In this document: positions 9,057 to 17,188 of the stretch, piece by piece
How the letters are laid out: each line of letters opens with the position of its first letter
How positions within the stretch are numbered: the first letter of the stretch is position 1
Source of the DNA: SB15 sp964639245
GTDB lineage: Bacteria > Chloroflexota > Anaerolineae > Aggregatilineales > J027
Reading direction: 5' to 3'
Length of the DNA stretch: 64,000 nt
Assembly (NCBI GenBank): GCA_964639245.1
Contig: CAZXCU010000001.1
Location: 248,001-312,000, forward strand
The notes under the pieces: generated by a model
Told to the model about the DNA's origin: nothing
Database searches by the model: none
The model's input: the letters and a program-made list of their open reading frames with translations, nothing else
Translations under genes and position numbers: made by a program

Positions 9057-9378
9057 GTCATGACCTTTGTTTGACTTTGCTCATGGACATAGGCCACCAA
9101 ACGCCGCACATTTTCGACGGGGGTGTCGGGCAAGATGCCATGTCCTAAATTATAAATGTGTCCGTTGCGCCCGTTGACCCGTTGGAGGATGTCCTCGGTT
9201 TGGCGTTGGACTTCTGCCCATGGGGCAAACAACTCTACGCGGTTACATGTCACAAGAAAAACCGTTCTGCACCCTCTTGCTGGGTGAGCCATGCGATTTG
9301 TTCCTCCGGCGTAAAACTTAGGTTTTCGCGGACAGCAAGCGGTGCATTGTTATGGTTGATGCTGTAGCAATAGCGCAT
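9053..9378 (-). pseudogene. hemA-hemE deletion chimera (start of glutamyl-tRNA reductase joined to end of uroporphyrinogen decarboxylase)
   Basis: Reading from ATG 9378 on the minus strand gives MRYCYSINHNNAPLAVREN then LSFTPEEQIAW..., the N-terminus of glutamyl-tRNA reductase (HemA). The frame ends at TGA in a run of five T (plus bases 9257-9261). With one more T it would continue as FFLVTCNRVELFA, the HemA catalytic-cysteine motif (usually STCNRTE). Directly after LFA the protein becomes PWAEVQRQTEDILQRV...HIYNLGHGILPDTPVENV, the C-terminus of HemE, ending at TGA 9053-9055 overlapping hemL. The remainder of hemA and nearly all of hemE (and any genes between) are absent. Neither part can be functional. 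I infer a deletion through the shared sequence coding LFA; a metagenome assembly joint is the alternative. Confidence 0.8.
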
Positions 9379-9703
9379 AGAAACGCTTCTTTTATCCTGA
9401 GAACGACTCAACTTTGCTCACTGACCCTACACAAAATCGTATCGGGTGAGTTCCTCAGTAAAATCTCACAACTTCTGTGCAAATCTGTCAAGCAGACCAG
9501 CTTTGTAAGGCATACCTTGGTTGGCACAGAAGGGTTTAACTGTACCATAGGCACAGGTGCAACACCCACTGCACGAGTGTTTAAAATGACAGTATCCCAT
9601 TGAACTTCTCTGCGTTCAACCCGGCATCAAAAGTTACCGCTGTCTCATGTTTTCCTATCATTCCACCACGCAAACGGTCATGTTGACTGTGGAAACATCC
9701 GAT
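9379..9703. other. Intergenic region upstream of the hemA remnant, no confident gene
   Basis: This 325-base stretch separates the 5' end of the hemA remnant from the 3' end of the giant kinase gene. It holds one tiny minus-strand frame, 9466-9600, coding 44 residues with six cysteines (C4, C10, C13, C14, C16, C25; segment CSGCCTCAYG), without a clear ribosome binding site. An 83-codon frame on the plus strand overlaps it. Neither resembles a protein I recognise; either could be an old mobile-element remnant. No tRNA or clear terminator is seen. Confidence 0.4.
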
Positions 9704-12700
9704 TTATGGACAAAGGGGCGTTTGGGAAAGATTGAAAAAAATACTTTTCCATTCATCGGCGGTGAACTCACGGTGAGCGGTTCGGCAGGCCAATTTCTCC
9801 CACGCGGCGGGTGTAACCGCCCACACAAATACCTGACCATCCCGCCCACTCGACACCAGCACCTGTCCGTCCTCGCTAAAAGCGGTGTCTGTCACCCAAT
9901 CGGTATGGGCATAAAGCGGAGGGCTAAAAGGTTGGCGGGTGGTCACATCCCAGAAAATCAAACTGGTATCGCGGCTGCCGGACACCAGCATGTTGCCATC
10001 GGGACTAAAAGCGAGTGCCGTTACCCAGTTGGTATGGGCGGTTAAGGGGGGAGCAATAGGTTGGCGGGTGGTCACCTCCCACAAAATGATTGTGTTATCG
10101 CGGCTGCCCGACGCGAGAAGCTGACCGTCCGGGCTAAAAATCACCGTTTCAATGTCATCGGTGTGGGCGCTGAGGGGTGTGCCGACCTGCTGCCCGTTCT
10201 CAAACAGCAAAATTTCATTGGCTTGGTTGCCGGCTGCTAAGAAACTACCATCCGCACGATACGCCAAGGAAGTTATGGGGCTGGAAAGTGTCAATTGGGA
10301 ACGGATTTGCCAACCTCCGGCGCTCTGTTCCCAGAAAATAATTGTGCCTTCGCTGTCAGTGGAAGCCATTTCGCGCCCATTCGGATGCAGGGCTACACTG
10401 GTCAGGCTGCCCGTGTGGGCTTGCAAGATTGTTATCGTTTCGCCTGTGAGCCAACTCCAGGTTATCAACGTTCTGTCCGCGCTAGCAGACACCAGCATTT
10501 CCTTATTGGAGGCGACTCCTGAAATCATTGCGGTATGCCCAGCCAGCAGTGTGGGCGGATTCAGAGTGTCCTCACAGATAGATTCCCATACTCTTACGCT
10601 GAAATCGCTGCTGCCTGTGATGCTGCCATAGCCCACTGCCAATTGACACCCCGCTAAGGTGACACTCCATGCCGGTGTCCCTGTTGTTTGTGTGGGAAGC
10701 AGGGTGGCAAGCGGCTGTTGGGGTTGGAACGTCCACAGAACAACACTTTGATCAGAACTGGCACTGAGCAGATGCTCCCCCCAAAAGGCCAGATCCCAAA
10801 TGGCATCGGTATGCCCTGTGAGCGGGGCTTGTGCCAATTGAGCGCTGGCAAAATCCCAGACACGTATTGAATTATCGGCACTGGCGGTGATAATCCGCTG
10901 CCCATCGGGGGTAAAAATCAACTTACGAATCCAATCGGTGTGGTTGGTGGGGAACTGTCCCAACGCAACCTGATTGACCGAATCCCACGCATAGACCTGA
11001 TTTTCAACCCCGCTTGATACAAGGAGACTGCCATCAGGATGATAAGCGAGGGTCAGAATCCAATTTTGGTGTCCACTTAAAAGCGTGCCTGTGATCGGTT
11101 CGGTTGATGCCCGTGCCGACATATCCCACAGAATCACCGTATTATCCGCCCCGCCGCTTGCCAACTGTTGCCCATCCGGGCGAAAGGCCAGCGCGTAGAC
11201 CTCATCCGTATGCCCTTCAAGAATGCGCGGTGTCAGGGTTTGGGTATCCCACACAATGACCGTGTGATCTGAACTGGCGGATGCAAGCCAGCGCCCATCG
11301 GGACTAAAAACCACATCCCAGACTTTATCGGTGTGGCCTGCCAGAATTTGCGGGGGGGAGTCTGGCTGGGTGATGTTCCACAAGCGAACTGTTCCGTCGT
11401 GGCTGGCAGACGCAAGATGGGTTCCGTCAGGGTGGATGGCAATTTTCCAAATGACCTGCTCATGTCCGGTCAGAGGTTCGCCCAGCGATTCCAGCGTATT
11501 GGCATCCCACAGGCGAATCGTCCGGTCATCGCCTGCACTGGCAATGACAGTGTGGGTTGCGGCAGCTGTCCGCACTTTGCCTGTATGTCCATGTAAAAAT
11601 ATTTCCAGATAGGGATTGGCGGTCAAACTTATGAGCAAACTACGCCGCGCTTCTACTGTGTCATATTGTTCAAGGGCGGCCATGCTCATCAACAGTGCTT
11701 TGTCTAGCCTATCGCCTTCGGTCAGGGCGGATACAGCTAATTCTCTGGAACGGGAAATGCTGGCCTGTTGGTTGGCGCGGTCACGTTCCGATTCAGCCGA
11801 ACGGCGAGCGTGGGTGGCTTGGGCTTGCCCCACGAAGGCCAACCCCGCCATGAGCAACGCCCCAAGCGCAGTTACCGTGAGAATCAGCATAAAAAAACGG
11901 GTACGGCGGGCGCTACGCTGGCGATGGGCGATGCTGGCTTGGAGATAGGCATTTTCGGCCTCATTGAAGGTGATTTGACCGGTCAGGAGGTCTTCAAATT
12001 GGGCGAGCCGCGCCCCGCTTGCCAGAAACCCACTGTCCTGTTTTTCATGCCATTCCGATGCCGCTTCGGTTAACCGCCGATGCACATACAAACGTTCACG
12101 GTTGGTTTCTAACCAAGCCCGTAGATGCTGCCAACCGTGAATCAAGGCTTCATGAGCAATTTCAATGGTTGGGGCGCGGGTCACAGGGTCATGGTCAAAA
12201 GTCAGCAGCCGATATTGACCGAATAAATCCAGTAGGGATTCTACCTCGGCACGGTTTGTCCCCATCAGTTCTGACCGCAGCACTCGCCGTCGGGTATCAT
12301 CGCCGGGCGTAATCAACCGTAGAAAAATCTGCTGGGCGATGGTTTGCTGGTTGGCCTCCAGCGATTCATATAACTCGTTGGCACGTTGAGCAAGCGCCCC
12401 TCTCACCCCCCCGATAGCTTGATAGGCGGTGAGAGTCAATTGATGACCTTCCCGATGGTTATAAAGTTCGGTGAGGGCAAATTGCAAAAGTGGCAGCATC
12501 CCCGGCTGACCGCGCACATCTTCGATCATTGTTACCAGCAAATCGCGGTCTACGGTTAACCCCACCGCTTTAGCGGGTTCATCAATTGCCAGCTCAATTT
12601 CAGAGGGCGAGAGCGGCAGGACAACTTCGGTATGTTCACGGATGAGCGCACCAAAATCAGCATAATGCAGAGGACGGTCATAAAAATCTGCGCGGAGGGT

Positions 12701-14143
12701 GAGAATCACGCGCAGACGGCTGTCAGGATGGGTCACTGCATGAGTCAAATTTGCCAGCCAACGGTGGCGAAGGGTTTCATCCGCCGTGAGGGTGAACAAT
12801 TCCTCAAATTGATTGATAAACAGCAGGAGTTCCCCGTTAGGTGGCAAAAGCTGACCCAAAATTTCATGTAGGGCCGTGTCGCTGGTGTGGATTTGTTCGG
12901 CGATTGAATGGGTGGGGGTGTCGATGGCGACACGCATCAGCGCTTGTTCCAATTCGACCAGCGGGGCTGCCGCAGGTGATAAGCTAGAAATAAACCACCA
13001 TCTGGCACTCTCGATTTTGCCCTGCCGTAACGCCGGAATCACCCCCGCTTTGACTACACTGGATTTTCCACTTCCGCTTGGGCCAATCACGGCTAAAAAG
13101 CGTGACGTGGTGATGCGATTCAGTAATTTCTCGGTGAGCGCTTCTCGCCCGAAAAAATCCAGCGCGTCAGCTTCTTCAAACGCCCGCAACCCTTTGTAAG
13201 GATTTTTAACGCTGCGTGGCAAAAGATGGGTGGTGGAAAGGGGCAACGTCGGGTGAATGGTATATTGGCCTTTAAGCAGGAGCGAAGGAGGTTCGCCCGC
13301 AGTGATCGCTTCATTCACCAGTGTTTTAAATTCCGTTGCCAGCGCCAACACATCCGTATGCCGATTGTGAGGGGTTACATCGGTTGCCCGCCACAACATC
13401 AAATTTAATTCATCGGGCAAATCGGGACGGACTAAAGAAACTGGCGGCAAAATCTCAAAAATCTTTTGTCGTAAAATCGTGGTTAAATCGTTGGCGGTGT
13501 AGGGAGCAGCCCCTGTGATTAAACTATAGATAATTAAGGCAAGGCTGTAGATATCCGACTGCGGGGTAGCGGTCATATCTTTGAGTTGTTCGGGAGCCAT
13601 GTAGGCGGGTGTACCAAAAATTCGATCCCGTCCGGCCTCCGAAAGATTAACATTTTTTATCACGTCTTTGGCAATGCCAAAATCTACCAGATAAGCATTA
13701 CCAAGTTCATCCAATAAGATATTTTCAGGCTTTAAATCCTGATGCACGATGCCATTGGCATGGGCAAGTGTCAGCGCGGAGGCGATTTCGCCCACCAGTT
13801 TAGCTGCCGCCGCTAAAGAAAATGCGCCGCGCTGCTCAAGGGCGGTTTTGACACTGCCCCCTTTGAATAACCGCATGACCAGATAAGCCCCGTTGGGTTC
13901 GCGCCAGAAATCATAGAGCGGAACAATATGCAAGTGTTCTAGGCGGGCAATAAACTGGGCTTCTTTTTCAAAGCGGCGGATAAATTCAACCTGATTGGCG
14001 TAGTCCGGCAGCACCGCTTTGATAGCCACTTCGCGCTCAACGGTAGGTTGGTGCGCTAGGTAGACCACCCCAAAACCACCCGACCCTAGAATATCTTTGA
14101 GTTGATAGCCCCGCACCCAACGGTCACGCCATGCGTTATTCAT
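9704..14143 (-). CDS. Ser/Thr protein kinase fused to nSTAND ATPase, membrane segment and 14 WD40 repeats
   Basis: Giant signalling protein of 1479 residues. Order: eukaryotic-type kinase (about 10-275) with glycine loop GSGGFGVVY, catalytic lysine in AIKAV, loop HQDLKPEN (Gln replacing the Arg of HRD) and VDFGIAKD; linker; nSTAND1-type P-loop ATPase (about 315-720) opening with NPYKGLRAFEEADALDFFGR, Walker A GPSGSGKSS (about 358) and Walker B LLLFINQFEELF (about 447); one hydrophobic segment (about 755-780, FFMLILTVTALGALL); then about 14 WD40 repeats (830-1450) with endings such as TIRLWDA and TIILWEV, enough for two seven-bladed propellers. The topology suggests kinase and ATPase inside and propellers outside, but this is inference. 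It starts one base after the FHA gene's stop, so both are co-transcribed; the FHA protein is a likely phosphothreonine reader of this kinase. Confidence 0.93.
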   Translation of the reverse strand: MNNAWRDRWVRGYQLKDILGSGGFGVVYLAHQPTVEREVAIKAVLPDYANQVEFIRRFEKEAQFIARLEHLHIVPLYDFWREPNGAYLVMRLFKGGSVKTALEQRGAFSLAAAAKLVGEIASALTLAHANGIVHQDLKPENILLDELGNAYLVDFGIAKDVIKNVNLSEAGRDRIFGTPAYMAPEQLKDMTATPQSDIYSLALIIYSLITGAAPYTANDLTTILRQKIFEILPPVSLVRPDLPDELNLMLWRATDVTPHNRHTDVLALATEFKTLVNEAITAGEPPSLLLKGQYTIHPTLPLSTTHLLPRSVKNPYKGLRAFEEADALDFFGREALTEKLLNRITTSRFLAVIGPSGSGKSSVVKAGVIPALRQGKIESARWWFISSLSPAAAPLVELEQALMRVAIDTPTHSIAEQIHTSDTALHEILGQLLPPNGELLLFINQFEELFTLTADETLRHRWLANLTHAVTHPDSRLRVILTLRADFYDRPLHYADFGALIREHTEVVLPLSPSEIELAIDEPAKAVGLTVDRDLLVTMIEDVRGQPGMLPLLQFALTELYNHREGHQLTLTAYQAIGGVRGALAQRANELYESLEANQQTIAQQIFLRLITPGDDTRRRVLRSELMGTNRAEVESLLDLFGQYRLLTFDHDPVTRAPTIEIAHEALIHGWQHLRAWLETNRERLYVHRRLTEAASEWHEKQDSGFLASGARLAQFEDLLTGQITFNEAENAYLQASIAHRQRSARRTRFFMLILTVTALGALLMAGLAFVGQAQATHARRSAESERDRANQQASISRSRELAVSALTEGDRLDKALLMSMAALEQYDTVEARRSLLISLTANPYLEIFLHGHTGKVRTAAATHTVIASAGDDRTIRLWDANTLESLGEPLTGHEQVIWKIAIHPDGTHLASASHDGTVRLWNITQPDSPPQILAGHTDKVWDVVFSPDGRWLASASSDHTVIVWDTQTLTPRILEGHTDEVYALAFRPDGQQLASGGADNTVILWDMSARASTEPITGTLLSGHQNWILTLAYHPDGSLLVSSGVENQVYAWDSVNQVALGQFPTNHTDWIRKLIFTPDGQRIITASADNSIRVWDFASAQLAQAPLTGHTDAIWDLAFWGEHLLSASSDQSVVLWTFQPQQPLATLLPTQTTGTPAWSVTLAGCQLAVGYGSITGSSDFSVRVWESICEDTLNPPTLLAGHTAMISGVASNKEMLVSASADRTLITWSWLTGETITILQAHTGSLTSVALHPNGREMASTDSEGTIIFWEQSAGGWQIRSQLTLSSPITSLAYRADGSFLAAGNQANEILLFENGQQVGTPLSAHTDDIETVIFSPDGQLLASGSRDNTIILWEVTTRQPIAPPLTAHTNWVTALAFSPDGNMLVSGSRDTSLIFWDVTTRQPFSPPLYAHTDWVTDTAFSEDGQVLVSSGRDGQVFVWAVTPAAWEKLACRTAHREFTADEWKSIFFNLSQTPLCP

Positions 14144-14144
14144 T

Positions 14145-15086
14145 TTAAAGAGCCAGACTCAAATCGAGCGGAGTAGACAGAAAAATCGACAGAATGGGAA
14201 GAAGTTTCTGAATGGAATCTTGATTTTGTTCAGGGGTGTTCGACGGGCTGAAACGCGCTGCAATGGTTTGGGCAAGGGTTTCTACTGAGACTTCTTCGGG
14301 GTTTTCTTTAAGGATGTCTCCGTTAATTTTTTTATAGGGGGTGATCATCTCCTGAATACACAACACCGCTTCGGAACATCCTTCGGCTAAGATAATGATC
14401 CGATTCGCCTTAGGTTCAAATTTTATGTTGCCTAAGCCGAACGCGCTCAAGGATTGGTGGGGGAGCTTTTCGATGGCTGTATTGGCAATCCCTTGCAAAG
14501 CCTCTAATGCCTGCAAATATGGAATCACCTCATGCACCAAGTGGGCAACCGAAAAATAGGGTTTGCTTTCGTAGTAGGTCAAATAAAATTCTGTTTGTGA
14601 GGCACGCTTCTCCTTGAAGTAGACGATGAGGGGCAGTTGGGCAAGCGATACCTTGTCGCCTGCTTGCAATTGATACTTTCTGTGCGGAATTAACAGCACA
14701 TCATTTAAGAAAGTCCCGTTAGAGCTGCCTAAATCACGGATGGTATATCCGCTTCGGTCATATTCTATCACCGCATGACGGCGGGAGACTCCTAACCGAT
14801 TTTCTCCATAGGTGCTTAAATCCACATGCACGAGCGCAGTATTGGCGGTCATGCGCCCAAAAATCACTTCATTCTGATTTTTAAAAATGAGAGGTTTTTG
14901 ATCACCCATAATATAAATGAACAGCGTGTGGTCTTCGTCAAGTTCAAATTTAGCAGGGCGTGTGGGGAGGGTTAATAAATTTTGGTGTAAATCAATTTTT
15001 ACAGTAAATAATGCGCCACATTTTGCACAAACTAGCGCATTCTCAGCATTTTCATGTTGGCAGACTAAGCAAGGTTTGGCTTTCAC
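14145..15086 (-). CDS. Zinc-ribbon and FHA domain protein
   Basis: The 313-residue protein starts with a zinc ribbon, CLVCQHENAENALVCAKCG (two CxxC pairs, residues 6-24), and an FHA phosphothreonine-binding domain (about 55-150) with the conserved GENRLGVSRRHAVIEY and DLGSSNGTFLN motifs. The C-terminal ~150 residues contain no motif I recognise and are mainly helical by composition. It directly precedes the WD40 kinase gene with one base between, so it is likely its adaptor or substrate; the pairing FHA plus Ser/Thr kinase is a common bacterial arrangement. Confidence 0.9.
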   Translation of the reverse strand: MKAKPCLVCQHENAENALVCAKCGALFTVKIDLHQNLLTLPTRPAKFELDEDHTLFIYIMGDQKPLIFKNQNEVIFGRMTANTALVHVDLSTYGENRLGVSRRHAVIEYDRSGYTIRDLGSSNGTFLNDVLLIPHRKYQLQAGDKVSLAQLPLIVYFKEKRASQTEFYLTYYESKPYFSVAHLVHEVIPYLQALEALQGIANTAIEKLPHQSLSAFGLGNIKFEPKANRIIILAEGCSEAVLCIQEMITPYKKINGDILKENPEEVSVETLAQTIAARFSPSNTPEQNQDSIQKLLPILSIFLSTPLDLSLAL

Positions 15087-15160
15087 CTATCACTTTTCCT
15101 TTTTATCAATTGAATATGGGTTCATGGAGATTTTGGTGAAAATAAGAAGTTTAATAGGGT

Positions 15161-16774
15161 TTAGCCGTTGCCGTTGCCATTACCGTTGCCGTTGCCGTTG
15201 CCATTACCATTACCGTTGCCGTTGCCGTTGCCATTACCATTACCGTTGGCGTTACCATTGCCATTACCATTGCCGTTACCGTTGGCGTTACCATTGCCAT
15301 TACCGTTGCCGTTGCCGTTACCATTGCCGTTGCCGTTACCATTACCGCCTGTAGTATCTCCGGTGGTTGTACCACTGGGATCACTCCCGGTAGTTGTACC
15401 TGTTGCCCCCCCGGTTGTATTGCCCTCGCCCGTCCCCTGTCCAGTGGTACCGCCTCCTGCGTCACCCGTTCCGGTAGCACCCCCTGTCGTATTCCCACCG
15501 CCGTTGCCATTGCCTTGCCCGTTCGTGCCACCATTGCTATTGTCTTGTCCAGTGGTGCCGCCATTGCCATTGCCTTGTCCGTTGGTACCACCATTACCAT
15601 TGCCTTGCCCTTGCCCAGTGGTGCCACCATTGCCGTTGGCCTGTCCTTGCCCGTTGGTGCCACCATTGCCATTGCCCTGTCCTGTAGCGTTGTTTGTATT
15701 GGGTGAGGTGGTTGGCTGATTGCCTTGATTGGGTTTGGTATTTGCGTTAACGGCATTTTGAGTCACCCATGTCGGAAGGCTTGCCGTGCTATCGCTGGTT
15801 GTCCAGGTGGGTAAACTTGCGCTGCCCGAAGGGGTCATATTTTGGGACATAGGAACACTAATTTGCATTCCTTCTGTAATGGTCTGGGTAGAACCACCAC
15901 TCTGGACATTGGCCCATCCACTAACCACCTCAATAGACATGGTTCCGCCGGGCTGGGCTTGCACAAACGCTGTGGCGCTGAGTTGAATATTCACTTCGTT
16001 AATAATCAGATTGACTTCTGCCACGCCTTCCGGGGTTTGAATCAGCAGACCGCTTTCCGGGGCTTGGGGGCAAACTGCATCGTCTGTACCGCTTTTAAAA
16101 TAAAAAGCCTGCATCGGGCCATAATAGGGTTCAAACGCATCGACTACTGCTAGCAAATCGAGTCCCTCTGTGGAAACCAGCGTATTTACGGGTAGCCAAC
16201 CGACTAATTTTGACTCGGGCAGTTCCACCCGCACCCAAGAACTGTCTGCCAACCGATGTTTGGCTTGAATCACCGTATTCGCGGGTACATCTGCAATGAT
16301 TTCGGCATGATCAAGCGGCGCAAGTCGAAGCTGATTGGCAGATTGGGTGGTAGCTTCAAGGCTGACATTTGGTTCAACAAGATTTTGAATTTCCACATTC
16401 CCGAATAATAAAAAAGTGACATCTTCGGGCGTTGAATTGTTAGCATAGGCCAGTAGCTGCATCAGTGCCACCCCCCACGCGCCTGTTTCAATATCCATCG
16501 CGCTTAACTTGAGGGATTGAATTTCCAGTAAATCGGCTTCGTCGCCGGGTTGCTCAAAGGCCAAACTTTCCACATCCGGGTGCGGTTGAGCATCAATGAC
16601 CGAATGCCCATAACAGGCTTTGTTCGCGCCGAGTTCCAAACACGATTCATCGGTGGATTCGAGCGCGATTTCGACCAATTCGGGGCAAGTATAAATTTCT
16701 TGTGCGGCTGCGGTAAACGGCATCAATAACAAGAGACATGCACAGAAAAGGAGGTGGATTTTGAGCATACTCAT
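15161..16774 (-). CDS. Exported protein with SH3-like and FecR-like segments and a long Asn-Gly repeat tail
   Basis: A signal peptide (IHLLFCACLLLLMPFTAAAQE) precedes a cysteine-containing exported region. An SH3b-like segment (about 145-205 of the mature part, NTVIQAKHRLADSSWVRVEL then GWLPVNTLV) and a FecR-like stretch (GGTMSIEVVSGWANVQSGGS) follow. From about two-thirds on, the protein is Gly/Asn/Thr/Gln rich (TGQGNGNGG units), ending in an almost pure Asn-Gly dipeptide tail. The start at 16774 has AAAGGCG nine bases upstream; M at 16807 and 16855 are in frame but without good ribosome binding sites. Function unknown; a cell-surface or matrix protein is possible. Monocistronic as far as visible. 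Confidence 0.75.
   Translation of the reverse strand: MSMLKIHLLFCACLLLLMPFTAAAQEIYTCPELVEIALESTDESCLELGANKACYGHSVIDAQPHPDVESLAFEQPGDEADLLEIQSLKLSAMDIETGAWGVALMQLLAYANNSTPEDVTFLLFGNVEIQNLVEPNVSLEATTQSANQLRLAPLDHAEIIADVPANTVIQAKHRLADSSWVRVELPESKLVGWLPVNTLVSTEGLDLLAVVDAFEPYYGPMQAFYFKSGTDDAVCPQAPESGLLIQTPEGVAEVNLIINEVNIQLSATAFVQAQPGGTMSIEVVSGWANVQSGGSTQTITEGMQISVPMSQNMTPSGSASLPTWTTSDSTASLPTWVTQNAVNANTKPNQGNQPTTSPNTNNATGQGNGNGGTNGQGQANGNGGTTGQGQGNGNGGTNGQGNGNGGTTGQDNSNGGTNGQGNGNGGGNTTGGATGTGDAGGGTTGQGTGEGNTTGGATGTTTGSDPSGTTTGDTTGGNGNGNGNGNGNGNGNGNGNANGNGNGNGNGNANGNGNGNGNGNGNGNGNGNGNGNGNGNG
15164..15350. repeat. Short tandem repeat coding the Asn-Gly tail
   Basis: About 190 bases made of the six-base units CCGTTG, CCATTA, CCGTTA and CCATTG (plus strand), coding alternating Gly and Asn on the minus strand with two Ala interruptions. 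Copy number is likely to vary by slippage in steps of two residues without a frameshift. Confidence 0.9.
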
Positions 16775-17188
16775 GGTAAGCGCCTTTATAATTGCGATGG
16801 ATTTCATTACTCTAAGTATAAAGCATTCTCTTAAAAATTTATATGAGCGAAACATGAATGATACATAATATAGTTAAAAAGTTATTTATTAATAACCCAT
16901 ACGGTGATTTTCCCATGAACGCTGCCACGAGGGGAAGTTCTCAATAGACCATTTGTTGACAAAAAATAAAGAATGGATAGGCTATTTTTTGAGGACTTAC
17001 GGAGAAAGCCAAACAAATCCGAATCATCCCACCCCTCACCCCCTTGCCACCGTCCACGCTCCCTAAAGATTTTCAGGATGTTACATTAATAAAATCGTAG
17101 AAATCATACGGATTCTGTAGGGGTGGGGATAAGTGCGCTGCCATGAGCAAGACTGTTCAATCGCTTTTACTTCCCTTACAAATGCAAT
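16775..17188. other. Intergenic region, no gene seen
   Basis: Roughly 400 bases, AT-rich near 16830-16900 (palindrome TTATTAATAA). An inverted repeat, CCCACCCCT at 17028-17036 and AGGGGTGGG at 17119-17127, encloses 82 bases. I see no credible reading frame, tRNA or strong terminator. TTGACA at about 16957 lacks a good -10 at normal spacing. Confidence 0.5.

Noticed and set aside
9053..9292. A separate 79-residue gene starting at 9292
   Set aside because: Its first residues (MAHPARGC...) are out-of-frame hemA sequence; only the part after the T-run is a HemA/HemE product, so this is the distal half of the chimera, not a gene.
9352..9603. 83-codon plus-strand frame next to the hemA remnant
   Set aside because: It overlaps the HemA coding fragment in antisense for its first part and has no supporting signal.
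15168..15719. Plus-strand frame coding Leu-Pro repeats over the Asn-Gly region
   Set aside because: It is the antisense of a six-base repeat, which keeps all frames open; no ribosome binding site and the minus-strand frame has a signal peptide and export domains.
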